From contig NZ_JAMBOL010000003.1 in the NCBI RefSeq assembly GCF_023715605.1, positions 350,076 through 414,075 of the forward strand: a stretch of 64,000 nt of DNA, given 5' to 3'. The DNA is from Halalkalibacter oceani (GTDB lineage Bacteria > Bacillota > Bacilli > Bacillales > Bacillaceae_D). Position numbers and translations under genes: made by a program. Of the stretch, positions 26,155-35,215 are shown piece after piece (within the stretch, counting starts at the first letter, position 1; the number at the start of each line of letters is the position of its first letter). The notes beneath the pieces were generated by a model that worked only from the letters and a program-made list of their open reading frames with translations, ran no database searches and was not told the origin of the DNA.

Positions 26155-27531
26155 GGCTCTAGAATAAATGTTGGGGTATTCGCACAATGAGGACAAAAAA
26201 AGACACGCAAGCTCCTTTGATCCTGTTATCCTTGAATTGACGAGAAACAAAGAAAGGATGGAGCTGCGTGCAACAAAAGTCTATCATGAAAATCCCAGGA
26301 TTAAAAGAGGTCAACGTGACAAAGATAGAAGAACGCGAGGACATGGTGGCGATTCATGTGGAGGTACCAAGGAAACCCCATGAATGTCCGGCCTGTCAAA
26401 CGATGACGACGCGTGTGCATGATTATCGAATCCAAAAGATCCAGCACCTTAAATGGTTTGAGCGGAAGGTCGCTTTGTTTTATCGAAAGCGCCGGTATGC
26501 TTGTCCATGCGGAAAGAAGTTCGCGGAAACGGTATCGTTTGTGAAAAAGTATCAACGCCAGACCATCGAGTGGAACCAGGCGTTGGGTATGAGGGTGATC
26601 GAAGGGAAGAACTTTACGGATACAGCCAAGCAGTTCCATACCTCTCCGACGACGGTGATGCGGAGGTTCGATCACCTGTCAGCTTCGCTGGTAAAGGAAG
26701 TGGATCAGCTTCCGCCGGTGATCGCGATTGATGAATACAAGGCAGACACGCAGGAAGGGACCTACCAGCTCATTCTAGCAGATGCTCAAACACGCCGCCC
26801 TCTCGACATCCTTCCCGACCGCTCTGCCAAGACGTTACAACGGTATTTGGAGAAGAAGGGGGAGCATGTGCAAATAGTCGTGATGGACTTGAGCTACTCA
26901 TTCAAATCAGCCGTACAAAAGGCACTTGGCAGCCCGGTCATTATTGGGGATCGGTTCCATTTTTCCCGCTACATGATTTGGGCCTTAGAGGCGGTTCGAC
27001 GAACCGAACAGAAAGCCTTCCACCCCTATGACCGGAAGAAGTGCAAGCGACTCAGAAGCATTTTCTACAAGCGAAGAGAAGAGCTGACCGAGAGGCAGCT
27101 ATGGTACGTAGAACGGTACTTGTCCCTTTCTGACGCTCTACGAGAGGCCTATGAGCTGAAAGAAGCGTATATGGCATGGTTTGATCGGGCGAAAGAGTGG
27201 GGCAAGGAAGGCAAAATGGTGGAGGTCAAAGAGGGACTTTATGCGTTCTATGAAAAAGTGGAACAGAGTCACCTTGACGCCTTTCAGAAAGCCATTCGAA
27301 CATTCCGGAACTGGGAAACTGAAATCTTAAATAGCTTTGCGTTTGGGTACACCAATGGATTTGTCGAAGGACTCAACAATCAAACGAAGGTCATCAAGCG
27401 GAATGCGTTTGGCTTTCGAAGATATGATCGGTTGCGCAACCGGATCTTACTTCACCATCAATACAAAGACATCACATTCGGGGTAGGATAAGGAGTCATC
27501 CTCTCGCTACCCCAACATTTGACGTAGAACC
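26155..27531 (+). mobile_element. Complete ISL3-family insertion sequence (1377 bp)
   Basis: Bounded by imperfect terminal inverted repeats of about 24 bp (26155-26178 and 27508-27531), both beginning GGYTCTA and ending AAATGTTGGGGTA when read inward. The flanking sequence is TAAAAAACG on the left and TAAAAACG on the right: an 8-bp target duplication, as expected for ISL3, with one extra A. It carries one intact transposase gene. It was inserted into unit 2 of the local tandem repeat. Confidence 0.9.
26268..27491 (+). CDS. tnp: ISL3-family transposase
   Basis: 407 residues from a GTG with AAAGGATGGAG upstream. N-terminal zinc-binding segment (ECPACQTM ... RYACPCGKKF, ~35-80), a helix-turn-helix region (TDTAKQFHTSPTTVMRRF, ~120) and the DDE catalytic domain: Asp in VIAIDEYKAD (~150), Asp in VVMDLSYSFK (~205) and Glu in NGFVEGLNNQTKVIKR (~365). 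No frameshift or stop was seen, so the element is probably active. ISL3 transposases of this length are full size. Confidence 0.93.
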   Translation: MQQKSIMKIPGLKEVNVTKIEEREDMVAIHVEVPRKPHECPACQTMTTRVHDYRIQKIQHLKWFERKVALFYRKRRYACPCGKKFAETVSFVKKYQRQTIEWNQALGMRVIEGKNFTDTAKQFHTSPTTVMRRFDHLSASLVKEVDQLPPVIAIDEYKADTQEGTYQLILADAQTRRPLDILPDRSAKTLQRYLEKKGEHVQIVVMDLSYSFKSAVQKALGSPVIIGDRFHFSRYMIWALEAVRRTEQKAFHPYDRKKCKRLRSIFYKRREELTERQLWYVERYLSLSDALREAYELKEAYMAWFDRAKEWGKEGKMVEVKEGLYAFYEKVEQSHLDAFQKAIRTFRNWETEILNSFAFGYTNGFVEGLNNQTKVIKRNAFGFRRYDRLRNRILLHHQYKDITFGVG

Positions 27532-27562
27532 TAAAAACGGTAGCGACTTCGCTCACTGCTTC
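27532..27562 (+). repeat. 216-bp tandem repeat, unit 2, right part
   Basis: TAAAAACGGTAGCGACTTCG and following bases match the end of unit 1 at 25927-25958 and complete the split second unit. The next bases (GCTGATCCTCCC) begin a third copy that at once runs into a hairpin at the ppc end. Confidence 0.8.
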
Positions 27563-27594
27563 GGCTGATCCTCCCAAAACCGGGGAGGATCAGC
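27562..27594 (-). terminator. Hairpin after ppc
   Basis: GCTGATCCTCCCC and GGGAGGATCAGC form a strong stem just after the ppc stop. No long T-run follows on the minus strand, so it may be an mRNA-end stabiliser rather than a classical terminator. Its left arm equals the start of the 216-bp repeat unit. Confidence 0.55.
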
Positions 27595-30343
27595 CTGTAT
27601 TCACGAGTCCGGCGGCGATGCCGCTGATGGTGAGGAGGACTTCGGTGAGGAGTTCGTCTGATTGCTCGTCGGATTCTCTCATTTTTTGAATCAGGTTGAC
27701 CTGCAGGAAGTTTAGCGGGTCGACGTATGGATTGCGGCGGTGCACTGATTCCTGAATGTTCGGTGTGTGATCAAGCAGCTGCTTGCTGCCGGAAATCTTC
27801 AGCAATACGTCTTCTGTCCGCTTATACTCGGCTTGAATATCAGCAAAAATCCGGTTGGCCATCGCTTCATCCTCGACGAGTGTAATATACTCCTTCGCTG
27901 TCGATAGATCAGCCTTCATCAGCGCCATTTGCAAATTATTGACCGTGGACTGGAAGAACGGCCATTTTTGATACATCTCCTGCAGCAATGTAAGATTTTC
28001 GTCGCTCTTGGCAGCAAAAGCTTCAAGTCCAGTTCCCGCCGCATACCAGGCCGGAAGCATTTGCCGGCATTGCGTCCAGGCAAACACCCACGGAATCGCG
28101 CGCAAGTCCTCGAAACGTTCACTGTTTTTGCGGCTCATCGGCCGTGAACCGATATTCAGCTCACCAAGCTCTCTGAGCGGCGTTGCCTGCTTGAAATAGG
28201 TGAGGAAATCCGAATCACCGAACACGAGCTGCTGGTATTTCTTGAGCGAATGCCGGGAAATTTCCTCCATCGCCTCTTCCCATGCTTTTTCACGGAAATG
28301 ACGCGGTTCTGCTTCATTGCTCACTTTAGCCGACGCTGACAAGAGCGCGGATGCCGCTTGTTCGAGGTTCCGGTAAGCGATATCCTCAAGCAAATAACGC
28401 GAGGAAAGCACTTCGCCCTGCTCGGTAATTTTCACGCCGTCGCCGAGCGTTTCCACAGGCTGGGAGAGAATGCTGCGGTAAAGTGGACCACCGCCCCGGC
28501 CGAGCGATCCGCCTCTTCCGTGGAAAAACTTCAAGCGAATGTTGAAGTCCTTCGCCATTTCATGAATTTCCTGCTGCGCTTTAAAGAGCTTCCAGTTCGC
28601 CGTCAGCGTCCCGCCATCCTTGCTGCCGTCCGAGTAGCCAAGCATAATTTCCTGATGATTCCCGCGCTGCTCAAGATGCTTTTTGTACACATCCATCTCA
28701 AACAATTGCTTCATAATATGCGGTCCGGCAATCAAGTCATCAACGGTCTCCAAAAGCGGCGCGACATGCAGCCCGCTCTCAACCGTGCCGTCGGCGTGCA
28801 AGCGATAAATTCCCGCCTCCTTCGCCAAAACAAGCACCTCCAGCAAATCGCTCGCTGATTGCGTCATGCTGACGAGGTATACTTCAATCGAGCGGCTGCC
28901 AAATTCCTGATGCGCCTTTTTAATCATTTGGAACACTTTAAAAATTTCCTGCGTCTCTTTTGAATAATCTTCCTGAAGCAGCATTAAAGGCCGCGGCTCA
29001 CTTAGCACCTGCTTCAAAATACGAACCTTCTCGTCTTCGTCCAGGCCGGCATAGTTGTCACAAAGGTTGACGACACGTAAAATTTCTCCAATCGCCAATT
29101 CATGCTCGCCGCTATGATTCCGAATATCGAGCGTCGCCAGATGGAAGCCAAACAGCTGGACTTGCCGAATGAGCTTGCGCAATGTTTTCAGCTTGCGTCC
29201 GGATGGCTGATGCTTTTCAGCACTTTCTTGAACCTGTTGGAGATCTTTTAGCAGTTCCTCGGCTGATCGATAGCCGGCAGCCGATTGGCCGACATGACGC
29301 AGACGCTTAAGCATAACAGCAAATTTCCGCCGGTAAAGCTCGGCTTCAATCGGCCATGCTTCCCCTTCCTCCAAATAAGTCTTCTCTTCACGTTCAATCG
29401 CAGAAAGAAATTCCGGCTGAAGCTCGACGCGCATCGTCGACTGGCTGAAGCGCCGCATCAGTTCGATCACCGCTTCCTCATACTTATCCAAAACGAGCCT
29501 GCGCTGCAGCTTTAACGTTTCCCATGTTATTTCAGGCGTAACGTTCGGGTTGCCATCACGGTCCCCGCCAATCCAGGAGCCGAAATGGAGAAAATTCGGT
29601 ACATTCCAAGCATGTCCAGGAAAATAGTGATCCAATTGCGTCTCCAATTCCTGATGAATGTCCGGCAGCACATCAAATAGTGTTTCCTTAAAATAATAAA
29701 GCCCATTTTTCACTTCATCGAGCACGGTCGGCTTCCGTTGCCGCAATTCATTCGTTTGCCACAATGCCGTTACTTCATTAAACAGACTTTCATCCAGTCT
29801 CTCTTTCTCTTTTTTCGTCAGCAACGGATGGTCAAACTGCTGCAAAATAAGCGAAATTCTTTTCTGTGTCTCCAGCACCGTCCGCTTCGTCGCCTCCGTC
29901 GGATGAGCTGTCATAATCAGCTCAATTGACAGGTCATCAAGCACTTCCTGTACTTGCTGATCAGGTAGGCCGTACTGCTTGACCGCCAGGACAGCCTCTT
30001 CCAGGGAAAACGGCTGAACCCCTTCCTCATCCTGGAGCTGATACTCACGCCGACGGCGAATCCGATGCGTCTGCTCGGCAATATTCACTAAATGAAAGTA
30101 AATCGAAAATGCCCTGATCACCTGCTGACGCTCCGGCGGCACGAGTGTCTGAATTTGCGCCTTCAGTGCCTCATACGCATCCTGATTGTAGCTCTGGCGC
30201 AACTGTTTCGCCGCTGTGCGAATATCTTCCACTTTATTAAAAAGAGACTTCCCGCCATGATGGACTAAAATCTCTCCTAAAATGCTTCCTAATTTGTTAA
30301 CATCACGCCGTAATAACGCATTATGATCCGCAGTTTCTACCAT
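27590..30343 (-). CDS. ppc: Phosphoenolpyruvate carboxylase
   Basis: Carboxylates PEP to oxaloacetate to refill the TCA cycle. 917 residues, normal length. Catalytic and substrate motifs: LIMTAHPTEATKRTVL (His near residue 145), GGDRDGNPNVTPE (~245), LGYSDGSKDGG (~565), FHGRGGSLGRGGGP (~605) and RAIPWVFAWTQCR (~770). The C-terminus ends VLLTISGIAAGLVNTG, the family end. Transcribed alone, with AGGAG before the ATG and a 200-base upstream gap. Many Bacillaceae rely on pyruvate carboxylase alone, so Ppc is a noteworthy addition. Confidence 0.97.
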   Translation of the reverse strand: MVETADHNALLRRDVNKLGSILGEILVHHGGKSLFNKVEDIRTAAKQLRQSYNQDAYEALKAQIQTLVPPERQQVIRAFSIYFHLVNIAEQTHRIRRRREYQLQDEEGVQPFSLEEAVLAVKQYGLPDQQVQEVLDDLSIELIMTAHPTEATKRTVLETQKRISLILQQFDHPLLTKKEKERLDESLFNEVTALWQTNELRQRKPTVLDEVKNGLYYFKETLFDVLPDIHQELETQLDHYFPGHAWNVPNFLHFGSWIGGDRDGNPNVTPEITWETLKLQRRLVLDKYEEAVIELMRRFSQSTMRVELQPEFLSAIEREEKTYLEEGEAWPIEAELYRRKFAVMLKRLRHVGQSAAGYRSAEELLKDLQQVQESAEKHQPSGRKLKTLRKLIRQVQLFGFHLATLDIRNHSGEHELAIGEILRVVNLCDNYAGLDEDEKVRILKQVLSEPRPLMLLQEDYSKETQEIFKVFQMIKKAHQEFGSRSIEVYLVSMTQSASDLLEVLVLAKEAGIYRLHADGTVESGLHVAPLLETVDDLIAGPHIMKQLFEMDVYKKHLEQRGNHQEIMLGYSDGSKDGGTLTANWKLFKAQQEIHEMAKDFNIRLKFFHGRGGSLGRGGGPLYRSILSQPVETLGDGVKITEQGEVLSSRYLLEDIAYRNLEQAASALLSASAKVSNEAEPRHFREKAWEEAMEEISRHSLKKYQQLVFGDSDFLTYFKQATPLRELGELNIGSRPMSRKNSERFEDLRAIPWVFAWTQCRQMLPAWYAAGTGLEAFAAKSDENLTLLQEMYQKWPFFQSTVNNLQMALMKADLSTAKEYITLVEDEAMANRIFADIQAEYKRTEDVLLKISGSKQLLDHTPNIQESVHRRNPYVDPLNFLQVNLIQKMRESDEQSDELLTEVLLTISGIAAGLVNTG

Positions 30344-30548
30344 TTTCTCTCCTCCTAAGCAAAGCTTTTTCTTTCTGAATATAAAGGGACATAATAAGTC
30401 CCTTTAGGACAAAAAACGTCCCTTAATGAGTACAAGACTCGTTATTGTTTATTATCATACTGAAACAACTGACAAAAATCAATTATTTCTGACTAATCGC
30501 ACAAGCTCTTGGGAAAGCACGCTGCTGTAAAGAAGAGGTCACCCTTTT

Positions 30549-31484
30549 TTACAGCAGATTCGCGATGTAGATGACGACCGGGATTGACACTAGCGACAGC
30601 AGAGTCGAATAGACCGTCGTCACGACAGCCGATTCTTCGTCATTCGTGTAACGAGCGATCAATACCGTTGCGAGCATAAAGGTTGGCATCGCCACTTGGA
30701 TATACGTAATTTGCTTCAAAAGATCAGAAATAGAAAGCGTTTGCAACAAGCCGATTAAGACGAGCGGAATGACGACAAGCTTCATCGTCACGGAAGCCGT
30801 AACAAAGCGAGCTGCGACTTTCCTTTGCTTATTCCGCAAAAATCCCGGAATTAACAGGCCGATATAAATCATCGCCAGCGGCGCTGCTAAATTGGCTAAA
30901 AAGCCGGCCAGATCTTTTGCAACAGCTGGCGGCTGATAATTAATCATCGCCATTGTCAGTCCAATCATAATCGCGATAAACGGAATATTAACAAGGGCCT
31001 TCAGCTGCCGGAATGAGAAAACCCGCCCCTGCTGAAGCAGCATAATCACTAAGGAAAATGTGACAACATCAAGCGCCGAATCAAAAATCGCCGCCAGCAG
31101 TCCGCCGACCGGTCCGAAAATTTGCGCGCAAAGCGGTATGCCGATAAAGCCGGTATTGCCAATTCCGGCCAGCACAGCCAGCTTTTTCGCTTCCAGCGAG
31201 CGAAAGCCGAATAAATAAGCAGCTCCCCAGCCAAGCAGAATACCGATCGTGTTAAGCGAAACCGAAAGCAGAAAAATCGTCAGCATATCCGCCAGCAGCT
31301 CATTTGTAATCTCCGTATTGAAAATTCCGTTAAAAATAATCGCCGGAACAGCGACATTGACGATAATCGTCATCAACAACTGCTTCGCCTCAAGTGTAAC
31401 AGCCAGCCTTGAGCCAATCAGCACGCCGATCAGAATAATAATCGCCATTAATGAAATCGAGGTTAGGATAATCGTAATGTCCAC
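30549..31484 (-). CDS. AEC (auxin efflux carrier)-family transporter
   Basis: 311 residues read from a GTG (VDITIILTSISLMAIIIL) with AAGGG 8 bases upstream; the upstream extension lacks a ribosome site and adds a polar tail unlike the family. About ten membrane helices, with the mid-protein GNTGFIGIPLCAQIFG typical of AEC proteins at the broken helix. Bacterial members carry malate, lactate or other carboxylates. It is last in the gntR-glcD-glcF operon (about 140 bases after glcF), so the same 2-hydroxy acid that GlcDF oxidises is a likely substrate. Confidence 0.82.
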   Translation of the reverse strand: MDITIILTSISLMAIIILIGVLIGSRLAVTLEAKQLLMTIIVNVAVPAIIFNGIFNTEITNELLADMLTIFLLSVSLNTIGILLGWGAAYLFGFRSLEAKKLAVLAGIGNTGFIGIPLCAQIFGPVGGLLAAIFDSALDVVTFSLVIMLLQQGRVFSFRQLKALVNIPFIAIMIGLTMAMINYQPPAVAKDLAGFLANLAAPLAMIYIGLLIPGFLRNKQRKVAARFVTASVTMKLVVIPLVLIGLLQTLSISDLLKQITYIQVAMPTFMLATVLIARYTNDEESAVVTTVYSTLLSLVSIPVVIYIANLL

Positions 31485-31626
31485 GCTGCTTACCCTTTCT
31501 GCCTTTAATCCTTTACGCAGGCCTTTACACACTGCTTGAGGATGCCGCAAAGGGGTACCTCACCCTTTACGACATCCTCACATTGACTGTCAGCTTTTTG
31601 ATTCTTTTACTATATCATTCTTTCAT

Positions 31627-32922
31627 TCACTTGCCTAGCTCACATGCTTCCGCCAACAACTCAACCAAATGAACAACTTTCACCTTCCCAGCCAGTCCTT
31701 CCCGCTCCACCCCTACTTTCATTTGCAGGTGGCAACCCGGATTTGTCGTCACAATCAGTTCTGGCTCGGTCTCCTTCACATGCTCCATCTTCTGATCGAG
31801 TATTTTCATTGATTCATCAAAATGAACCAAATTATAAATCCCCGCTGATCCACAGCACATATGAGGCTGCTTATGCTCTTTATACGTAATGCCTGGAATC
31901 GAGGTTAAAAGGGCTAAAGGAGCGGCAGTATTTTTTTGGACATTCGTCATATGACAGGAAGGCTGATATGTCACGACCTTATTCACTTCCTTTTTCATTG
32001 GCAGCTCAAGCTCTGCCAGCAAATAACTGATATCCTTATTCTTAGCAGCAAAGGCTTTCGCCCGCTCGTACCATTCAGGCTCATCTTCAAATAAATGATC
32101 GTACTCGACGAGCATCGCCCCGCAGCCGCCGATGCTGTTAATGACGAAATCAAACTCATACTGTTCAAAGGCGGCAATGTTTTTCTTGGCAAGCTCCTTC
32201 GCAATTTCGCGATCCCCACTGTGATTTTGTAAAGCGCCGCAGCAGGTCTGCTCTTCGATTAAGACGACTTCGCAGCCGCTTTCCTGTAACAGCTTCATGC
32301 TTGCATCATTGATCTCGGCAAACATCGTATCCATTATGCAGCCTTTAAAAAAACCGACGCGATAGACCGGTTCACCTTGCGGCTTCAGCTCCATTGGCCG
32401 CTTTTTCTTCCGCCCGGGACTCGCGACAGTCGGCGTCACTCGTTCAAAAGCCGCCAGCCTTTCGGGAAAGAGCTTTAGCACACCGAGCTTTTGCGCAACT
32501 TTTTGCAAGCCGGTTTGCTGATAAAAGCGGAGTCCATAGCCGGCAAGATCAAGCAGTCGCTCGTTTGGAAATGTGTGCTTAAACACCGCTTCATTGACGA
32601 GGCGGGTCCGCTTCGATTGCTCGTATTTTTCCTTTTGCAGCACGGCCTTCGCCGATTCGAGAATTTTCCCATATTGAACATTGGTCGGGCAGACTGTTTC
32701 ACAGGCCCGACAGCCGAGACAAAGGTCGATCGGCTCCTTTAACGTATCAAGCGACACCTTGCCCTCGGCGGCCATCTTAACGAGATTGATCCTGCCGCGC
32801 GGCGAATGCGTTTCCTTTTCCATCGACTGATAGGTCGGGCAATCGGGGAGACAGTAGCCACACTGGACACAGCTAAACGTTTCATGATAGGCGAGTTCTG
32901 TTTGATAGCTCTGCTTACTCAC
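31627..32922 (-). CDS. glcF: Glycolate/2-hydroxy acid oxidase iron-sulfur subunit GlcF
   Basis: 431 residues. Two [4Fe-4S] motifs CVQCGYCLPDCPTYQ (~18) and CLGCRACETVCPTNV (~68), then two CCG domains: FFKGCIMDTMF ... CCGALQNHSG and YQPSCHMTN ... CCGSAGIYN. It takes electrons from the FAD subunit and passes them to the respiratory chain at the membrane. It overlaps glcD by 8 bases. There is no GlcE subunit gene, the two-subunit form usual in Bacillus. Confidence 0.92.
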   Translation of the reverse strand: MSKQSYQTELAYHETFSCVQCGYCLPDCPTYQSMEKETHSPRGRINLVKMAAEGKVSLDTLKEPIDLCLGCRACETVCPTNVQYGKILESAKAVLQKEKYEQSKRTRLVNEAVFKHTFPNERLLDLAGYGLRFYQQTGLQKVAQKLGVLKLFPERLAAFERVTPTVASPGRKKKRPMELKPQGEPVYRVGFFKGCIMDTMFAEINDASMKLLQESGCEVVLIEEQTCCGALQNHSGDREIAKELAKKNIAAFEQYEFDFVINSIGGCGAMLVEYDHLFEDEPEWYERAKAFAAKNKDISYLLAELELPMKKEVNKVVTYQPSCHMTNVQKNTAAPLALLTSIPGITYKEHKQPHMCCGSAGIYNLVHFDESMKILDQKMEHVKETEPELIVTTNPGCHLQMKVGVEREGLAGKVKVVHLVELLAEACELGK

Positions 32923-34333
32923 TGCGCAACACGAACCTTTGACCTTCTTCAGGGAAGATTTTCCCCGGATTTAAAATATTATCCGGATCCCAGCTTTGCT
33001 TCATTCGCTTCATCATCTCCAGCCCCACCTTTCCTAATTCAAGCTCCATAAACGGTGCCTTCATCGTGCCAATGCCATGCTCCCCGGACAACGTCCCTCC
33101 CAATTCAATCGCCGCCTGAAAAATTTCTTCAACCGCCTGCTCGACGCGGCGCATCTCCTCCTGATCACGCTGGTCGGCAATAATATTCGGATGGAGGTTG
33201 CCGTCGCCGGCATGCCCAAAGACGACGAGGTCAATTTGATATTTGGCGCGAATCTCCTTTAACCGTTTGAACATATCTGGAATTTTGCTGCGCGGCACGG
33301 TCGCATCCTCAGAGATCTTTGTCGGTTTCAGCCGGACGATTGCCGGTGAAACGAGCTTGCGGGCCTTCCACAGCTCCAGCGCCTCAGCAGCGTTGCGCGC
33401 CACCTTGACTTCCCGCGCCCCGACTTCAACACAAATCGTCTGCACACGCTCGATTTCTTCTTTAATCGCCTGCGGATGACCATCCAGCTCAATTAAAACG
33501 ATTGCTTCAATATCGGTCGGCAAACCGAGCGGCTGGTAGTCTTCAACAGCCTGAACGGAAGCCTGATCCATAATCTCCATTTTCGCCGGCATAATTCCTG
33601 AGCTTAGCACCCGCGAGATCGAGCTGCCTGAATCGACAATATCATCAAAAACAGCCATCAAGGTTGCCGTCGCCGGCGGCTTCGGAATGAGGCGCAAAAT
33701 CGCTTCGGTAATCACGCCCAATGTCCCTTCAGAGCCGACGATGAGCTTGGTCAAATCATATCCTGTCACATTTTTCACCGTACGCCCGCCTGTCCGAATG
33801 ACGTCTCCCGCGGCGGTCACAACTTCCAGTCCAATGACGTAGTCCTTCGTTACGCCGTATTTCAGTCCTCTCGGTCCGCCGGCGTTTTCCGCTAAATTGC
33901 CGCCGATCGTCGAAACATTGGAGCTGCTCGGATCAGGTGGATACATCAGTCCAAACTGATTAGCCTTCTCGTTAATCGCCGCTGTTTTGACACCGGGCGA
34001 GACAATTGCCACCATATCATCCGGGTAAACATCCAGCCTGCTGTCCCACTGTGAAAAATCGAGCACGATTCCGCCTTTTACCGGCAATGGACCGCCGCTT
34101 AAGCTTGTTCCCTGCCCGCGTGGGTATACTGGAATTTTATAAGCGCTCGCGATTTTCATAATCGCCTGTACCTCCGCTGTTGAAAGCGGTTGCACAACGA
34201 CCTCTGGAATATGAACGCCGAAGGAGGCGTCATAAGAATAACTTACGCGATCCTCCTCTTTCGTTAACACTCTGCTTTCATCAAGAACCTGCTTCAGCTG
34301 CTCAATGACCGCACCCTCTACCGTGCTTCTCAT
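32915..34333 (-). CDS. glcD: Glycolate/2-hydroxy acid oxidase FAD subunit GlcD (copy 2)
   Basis: 472 residues. PCMH-type FAD domain: PRGQGTSLSGG (~85), PDPSSSNVSTIGGNLAENAGG (given by ends, ~133-153), KNVTGYDLTKLIVGSEGTLG (~190-209). C-terminal domain: VFGHAGDGNLHPN (~380) and GGTLSGEHGIGTMK (~430). It begins 3 bases after the GntR regulator stop, with GGGGGAG upstream, and overlaps glcF. It is more similar to canonical GlcD than the paralogue at 18414-19778. Confidence 0.92.
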   Translation of the reverse strand: MRSTVEGAVIEQLKQVLDESRVLTKEEDRVSYSYDASFGVHIPEVVVQPLSTAEVQAIMKIASAYKIPVYPRGQGTSLSGGPLPVKGGIVLDFSQWDSRLDVYPDDMVAIVSPGVKTAAINEKANQFGLMYPPDPSSSNVSTIGGNLAENAGGPRGLKYGVTKDYVIGLEVVTAAGDVIRTGGRTVKNVTGYDLTKLIVGSEGTLGVITEAILRLIPKPPATATLMAVFDDIVDSGSSISRVLSSGIMPAKMEIMDQASVQAVEDYQPLGLPTDIEAIVLIELDGHPQAIKEEIERVQTICVEVGAREVKVARNAAEALELWKARKLVSPAIVRLKPTKISEDATVPRSKIPDMFKRLKEIRAKYQIDLVVFGHAGDGNLHPNIIADQRDQEEMRRVEQAVEEIFQAAIELGGTLSGEHGIGTMKAPFMELELGKVGLEMMKRMKQSWDPDNILNPGKIFPEEGQRFVLRSE

Positions 34334-34335
34334 GC

Positions 34336-35073
34336 TTATCTCCCCCGTTTCTCCTCGTCTTGCAGTCGTTTATCGCCGAGCTTGAGCCGCGCCGTTTCTA
34401 AATGCTTCTTCATCGCTCGAGAGGCCGCTTCCGGCTCACGTCGGCGAATCGCCTCGAAAATCGCTTGATGCTCTTCAAACACACTTTTTCGCTTTAAACG
34501 CAAACCAACATTTTGCTTCAAGGAAAAGGTCATTGCTTTTTGATAAAGATCTGCAATGTTTTCCATCGTCTGAACGAAGAACGCATTTCCCGCCGCCCTG
34601 ACAATCGTCTGGTGAAACTCGTAATCGACTTCACTTCCAATTGACTCCACATCATCGAGCATCTGCTCTTCTAAGCCTTGCAGCGCCCCGGCAAGCATCT
34701 CAATGTCCTCTCTGTTGTGCCGGACGGCCGCCAATGCCGCCGCTTCAGTCTCAATCGTTGTCCGCAGTTCAAGCAGATCAAAAATTTGCTGCGCATCAAT
34801 CATTTCCATCGTCATCGGCTCAAACATGTTGACCAGCTCTACTTTGCGAACCCAATTTCCGCCTCCCTGGCGCGACTCGACAATGCCGCTTGCCGCCAGA
34901 ACGCTGATCGCTTCTCTGACCGGCGAACGGCTAACCTGAAACAGCTTGGCCAGCTCCGTTTCGGAAGGCAGCTTTGAATCAGCCGGGAATGTCCCATCTT
35001 TAATTAATGCTTTGATTTCATCTAAAATCTGTTCCGACATTTTACGCCGTTGAATAGGTGAAATGATGTCCAT
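34336..35073 (-). CDS. GntR/FadR-family transcriptional regulator of the glcDF operon
   Basis: 245 residues from MDIISPIQRRK, with AAGGAAGGTGG upstream; the longer frame has no ribosome site. N-terminal winged helix (TELAKLFQVSRSPVREAISVL, described from residue ~42 to 62) and C-terminal FCD effector domain (LLELRTTIETEAAALAAVRH, then EVDYEFHQTIVRAAGN with metal/effector-binding Asp/His). Family members sense small acids such as lactate, glycolate or gluconate. As first gene in the operon, with a palindrome at its own promoter, it is very likely an autorepressor induced by the operon substrate. Confidence 0.92.
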   Translation of the reverse strand: MDIISPIQRRKMSEQILDEIKALIKDGTFPADSKLPSETELAKLFQVSRSPVREAISVLAASGIVESRQGGGNWVRKVELVNMFEPMTMEMIDAQQIFDLLELRTTIETEAAALAAVRHNREDIEMLAGALQGLEEQMLDDVESIGSEVDYEFHQTIVRAAGNAFFVQTMENIADLYQKAMTFSLKQNVGLRLKRKSVFEEHQAIFEAIRRREPEAASRAMKKHLETARLKLGDKRLQDEEKRGR

Positions 35074-35100
35074 CCGCTTTCCACCTTCCTTAAATTCGTC

Positions 35101-35117
35101 TACTTGTATTACAAGTA
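35101..35117. promoter_or_regulatory. Palindromic operator for the GntR/FadR regulator
   Basis: TACTTGTATTACAAGTA is a perfect 8+1+8 palindrome, 28 bases upstream of the gntR start and overlapping the -10 element. TTGT-N3-ACAA cores are typical of FadR-subfamily sites. Binding here would block the operon promoter. Confidence 0.75.
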
Positions 35118-35141
35118 TACAACACATCCTTTGATTTGCAA
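35114..35141 (-). promoter_or_regulatory. SigA-type promoter of the gntR-glcD-glcF-AEC operon
   Basis: TTGCAA (35141-35136) and TATACT (35119-35114) on the minus strand with a 16-base spacer. The -10 runs into the operator palindrome. Confidence 0.65.
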
Positions 35142-35166
35142 CTCTTTTCTGAACATTCACTTCGAT

Positions 35167-35191
35167 GTTTAGCTTTCGGCAAGCCGGGTAT
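35167..35191 (+). promoter_or_regulatory. SigB-type general stress promoter
   Basis: GTTTAG (35167-35172), 13-base spacer, GGGTAT (35186-35191). This matches the SigB consensus (GTTTNN-N12-14-GGGWAW) and lies 25 bases before a general-stress-protein gene start. Confidence 0.75.
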
Positions 35192-35215
35192 TTTTCTACC
35201 AAGGAGGCGATAAAC

